Source of the DNA: Thermosediminibacterales bacterium
GTDB taxonomy: Bacteria > Bacillota > Thermosediminibacteria > Koleobacterales > JARRCM01
Assembly (NCBI GenBank): GCA_029982205.1
Contig: JARRCM010000020.1
Span: forward strand, 1 to 42,248
Length of the DNA stretch: 42,248 nucleotides
Direction: 5' to 3'
A program made the position numbers and the translations under genes. A model generated the notes under the pieces. That model ran no database searches. It was given only the letters and a program-made list of their open reading frames with translations, and had not been told where the DNA came from. The number at the start of each line of letters is the position of its first letter. Position 1 is the first letter of the stretch. Shown piece by piece: positions 40,857 to 42,248 of this stretch.

Positions 40857-41771
40857 ATGACAAAACCGCCAAATACAGAACATGATAAAGGGCTTAAATA
40901 TTTTATGACTTTACAACAAAATGAATTATTTTTAAAAGAAGGAAGCCACAGACTGATTTTAAAAAACAGGGAATTGGGAAAAGAGGATGAACGCGATATA
41001 ATATATGACATTGACACACTTGTTTTAAAGAACAGCAAGGGCAAAAATGTAGGATATGTTATTTTTTGTGAGAACCTAACAGAAAAATATAAACTCCAGG
41101 AAAAGCTCCAATCTATGGAAAAACTTTCTTTAGCAGGGCAGCTGGCGGCAGGCGCAGCGCATGAAATAAAGAACCCGCTTGCATCAATAAGAGGCTTTGT
41201 TCAGTTGCTGCAAGAGAGTTTTCATAAAAATGATAAAAGGAGAGAGTATACAAAAATAATTATAGAAGAGGTTGACCGTTTAAATGAACTTGTCAGAGAG
41301 CTTCTTTTCATAGCGAAACCTTCCCCAGATGTCAAAACACGTGGAAATATTAATAAAACAGTTGATGATACGATTCTTGTGGTAAACAGCAAAGCGATTA
41401 TGAACGATGTTGTTATTCACAGGGAAAGCAGTGAAGTTCCTGAAATAATTTTCAATCCTGAACATATGAAACAGGTTTTTTTGAACCTTATGAATAACGC
41501 CATTGACGCTATGCCTAAAGGCGGAAATCTTTTTGTCAGGTCTTTTCATAAAGATAATCGAATACATATTGAGATACAGGATGAAGGGTGTGGCATTAAA
41601 CCAGAACATATTGACAGGTTGTTTGAACCGTTTTTTACAACAAAAGAAGATGGAACAGGTTTGGGTTTACCCATTACTAAAAAGATAATACAAAACCATT
41701 CAGGGGAAATACAGGTTAAAAGTAAGCCTGGGAAAGGAAGCTGTTTTACAGTATTACTTCCAACCATGTGA
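40857..41771 (+). CDS. Soluble sensor histidine kinase
   Basis: ATG 40857 has GGAGGGGG 7 bases before it; a TTG at 40818 inside spo0F is less likely. The 304-residue protein has no membrane segment. Residues 12-80 look like the second half of a PAS domain (RLILKNRELG...KNVGYVIFCENLTEKYKLQEKL). HisKA has H102 in AAHEIKNPLASIRGFVQLL, and HATPase_c has NLMNNAIDAMP, DEGCGIKPEHIDRLFEPFFTT and GTGLGLPI. It resembles the cytosolic sporulation kinases and sits directly after spo0F, so Spo0F is its probable partner. The short PAS region leaves the signal unknown. A terminator follows. Confidence 0.9.
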   Translation: MTKPPNTEHDKGLKYFMTLQQNELFLKEGSHRLILKNRELGKEDERDIIYDIDTLVLKNSKGKNVGYVIFCENLTEKYKLQEKLQSMEKLSLAGQLAAGAAHEIKNPLASIRGFVQLLQESFHKNDKRREYTKIIIEEVDRLNELVRELLFIAKPSPDVKTRGNINKTVDDTILVVNSKAIMNDVVIHRESSEVPEIIFNPEHMKQVFLNLMNNAIDAMPKGGNLFVRSFHKDNRIHIEIQDEGCGIKPEHIDRLFEPFFTTKEDGTGLGLPITKKIIQNHSGEIQVKSKPGKGSCFTVLLPTM

Positions 41772-41785
41772 GCAGTTTGGAGGAG

Positions 41786-41809
41786 AAAGGCCGGGAAAGG
41801 TCTTTTTTT
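41786..41809 (+). terminator. Intrinsic terminator after the kinase gene
   Basis: AAAGGCC (41786-41792) pairs with GGTCTTT (41799-41805; one G-T wobble) around GGGAAA, and four more T follow. It separates the spo0F-kinase transcript from fba. Confidence 0.8.
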
Positions 41810-41924
41810 CGTTTTATATCTATTTCTATTTTCACATAAGCATACATATTTTTTATCCGGGCAAATTATAAGTATGGCAGGAGAACGGCTAATAATATAG
41901 AAAGATAATATTAAGGCCGAATGA

Positions 41925-41940
41925 TTGTTTTCGAAAACAA
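41925..41940 (+). promoter_or_regulatory. Perfect 16-base palindrome upstream of fba
   Basis: TTGTTTTCGAAAACAA lies 28 bases before the ATG of fba. Its core TGT...CG...ACA has the skeleton of a CcpA cre site, though the inner bases differ from the consensus. A glycolytic-gene operator is plausible; the protein is not known. Confidence 0.55.
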
Positions 41941-41967
41941 CTAACACAAATTAAGGAGGGAATTTTT

Positions 41968-42248
41968 ATGAACTTGGTTCCGGTAAAAGATATCCTTCTC
42001 GAGGCTCAAAAAGGCAAATATGCAGTCGGTGCTTTTAACACAAATAACATGGAGATAGTAAAGGCTATAGTTGAGGCAGCAGAGGAAGAAAAAGCACCTG
42101 TTATACTGCAGGCAAGCCAGGGCGCATTGAAATATGCAGGGATAGATTACATAGTGGGTATGGTGAAAGCAGCATGCGAGACTGCAACAATACCCATAGC
42201 TCTTCATCTTGATCACGGTACGAGTTTTGAACAGATAATGCTTTGTAT
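41968..42248 (+). CDS. fba: Class II fructose-1,6-bisphosphate aldolase, 5' part
   Basis: The gene runs off the right edge after about 93 codons. The visible protein has LVPVKDILLEAQKGKYAVGAFN, NNMEIVKAIVEAAEEEKAPV, then HLDHGT, which supplies the catalytic Asp and a zinc-binding His of class II aldolases. It splits fructose 1,6-bisphosphate in glycolysis. AAGGAGG lies 8 bases before the ATG. The spo0F neighbourhood matches that in Bacillus. Confidence 0.92.
   Translation, partial: MNLVPVKDILLEAQKGKYAVGAFNTNNMEIVKAIVEAAEEEKAPVILQASQGALKYAGIDYIVGMVKAACETATIPIALHLDHGTSFEQIMLC

Noticed and set aside
1-42248. CRISPR arrays, tRNA or rRNA genes
   Set aside because: No regularly spaced repeats and no recognisable tRNA or rRNA sequence were seen on either strand.

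Overview
The window looks like chromosomal DNA of a low-GC, spore-forming, probably anaerobic clostridial Firmicute. The evidence is a spo0F gene with a sigma-H-type promoter lying just before fba, a TasA-like protein, SLH-domain surface proteins, a cohesin/dockerin protein, stalk domains of the copper amine oxidase N-terminal type, strong AAGGAGG ribosome-binding sites and a class I c-di-GMP riboswitch. The species cannot be named from the sequence alone.

Left end (1-2.5 kb): an IS200/IS605 element has collapsed into one reading frame that joins the start of TnpA to the end of TnpB. It sits inside a HEPN gene that is itself fused by deletion to the tail of its MNT partner. A secreted acidic coiled-coil protein with a stalk domain follows. 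2.6-8.7 kb: an unknown protein, a TasA-like protein with no signal peptide and three glycosyltransferases form one transcription unit. Beyond it lie a sugar/choline-type nucleotidyltransferase and a CDP-glycerol glycerophosphotransferase-like gene with a broken 5' end. 8.7-15.4 kb: a Phd/PIN toxin-antitoxin pair, group III phosphofructokinase, a MacAB-like ABC export operon whose adaptor is internally duplicated, and a divergent cis-prenyltransferase.

Middle (15.5-24.8 kb): phosphoglucomutase, an mntA-hepT toxin-antitoxin pair translationally packed against a SWIM/SNF2 helicase, a PHP phosphoesterase, an HD-GYP protein behind a c-di-GMP-I riboswitch, a DUF2284 cysteine-rich protein, and a deacetylase-like protein that has lost its metal ligands. 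24.9-31.1 kb: an adaptor-RND pump-TolC-like-TetR operon with a good sigma-A promoter and a dyad just downstream of the -10.

Right part (31.1-42.2 kb): a cell-surface locus of an SLH protein, a cohesin-SLH-dockerin protein, a frameshifted SLH protein and a large subtilisin-like protease. It is followed by spo0F, a soluble histidine kinase and the start of fba. The surface genes probably build and process the S-layer. The Spo0F/kinase pair would feed the sporulation phosphorelay, and the HD-GYP gene links c-di-GMP to its own turnover.
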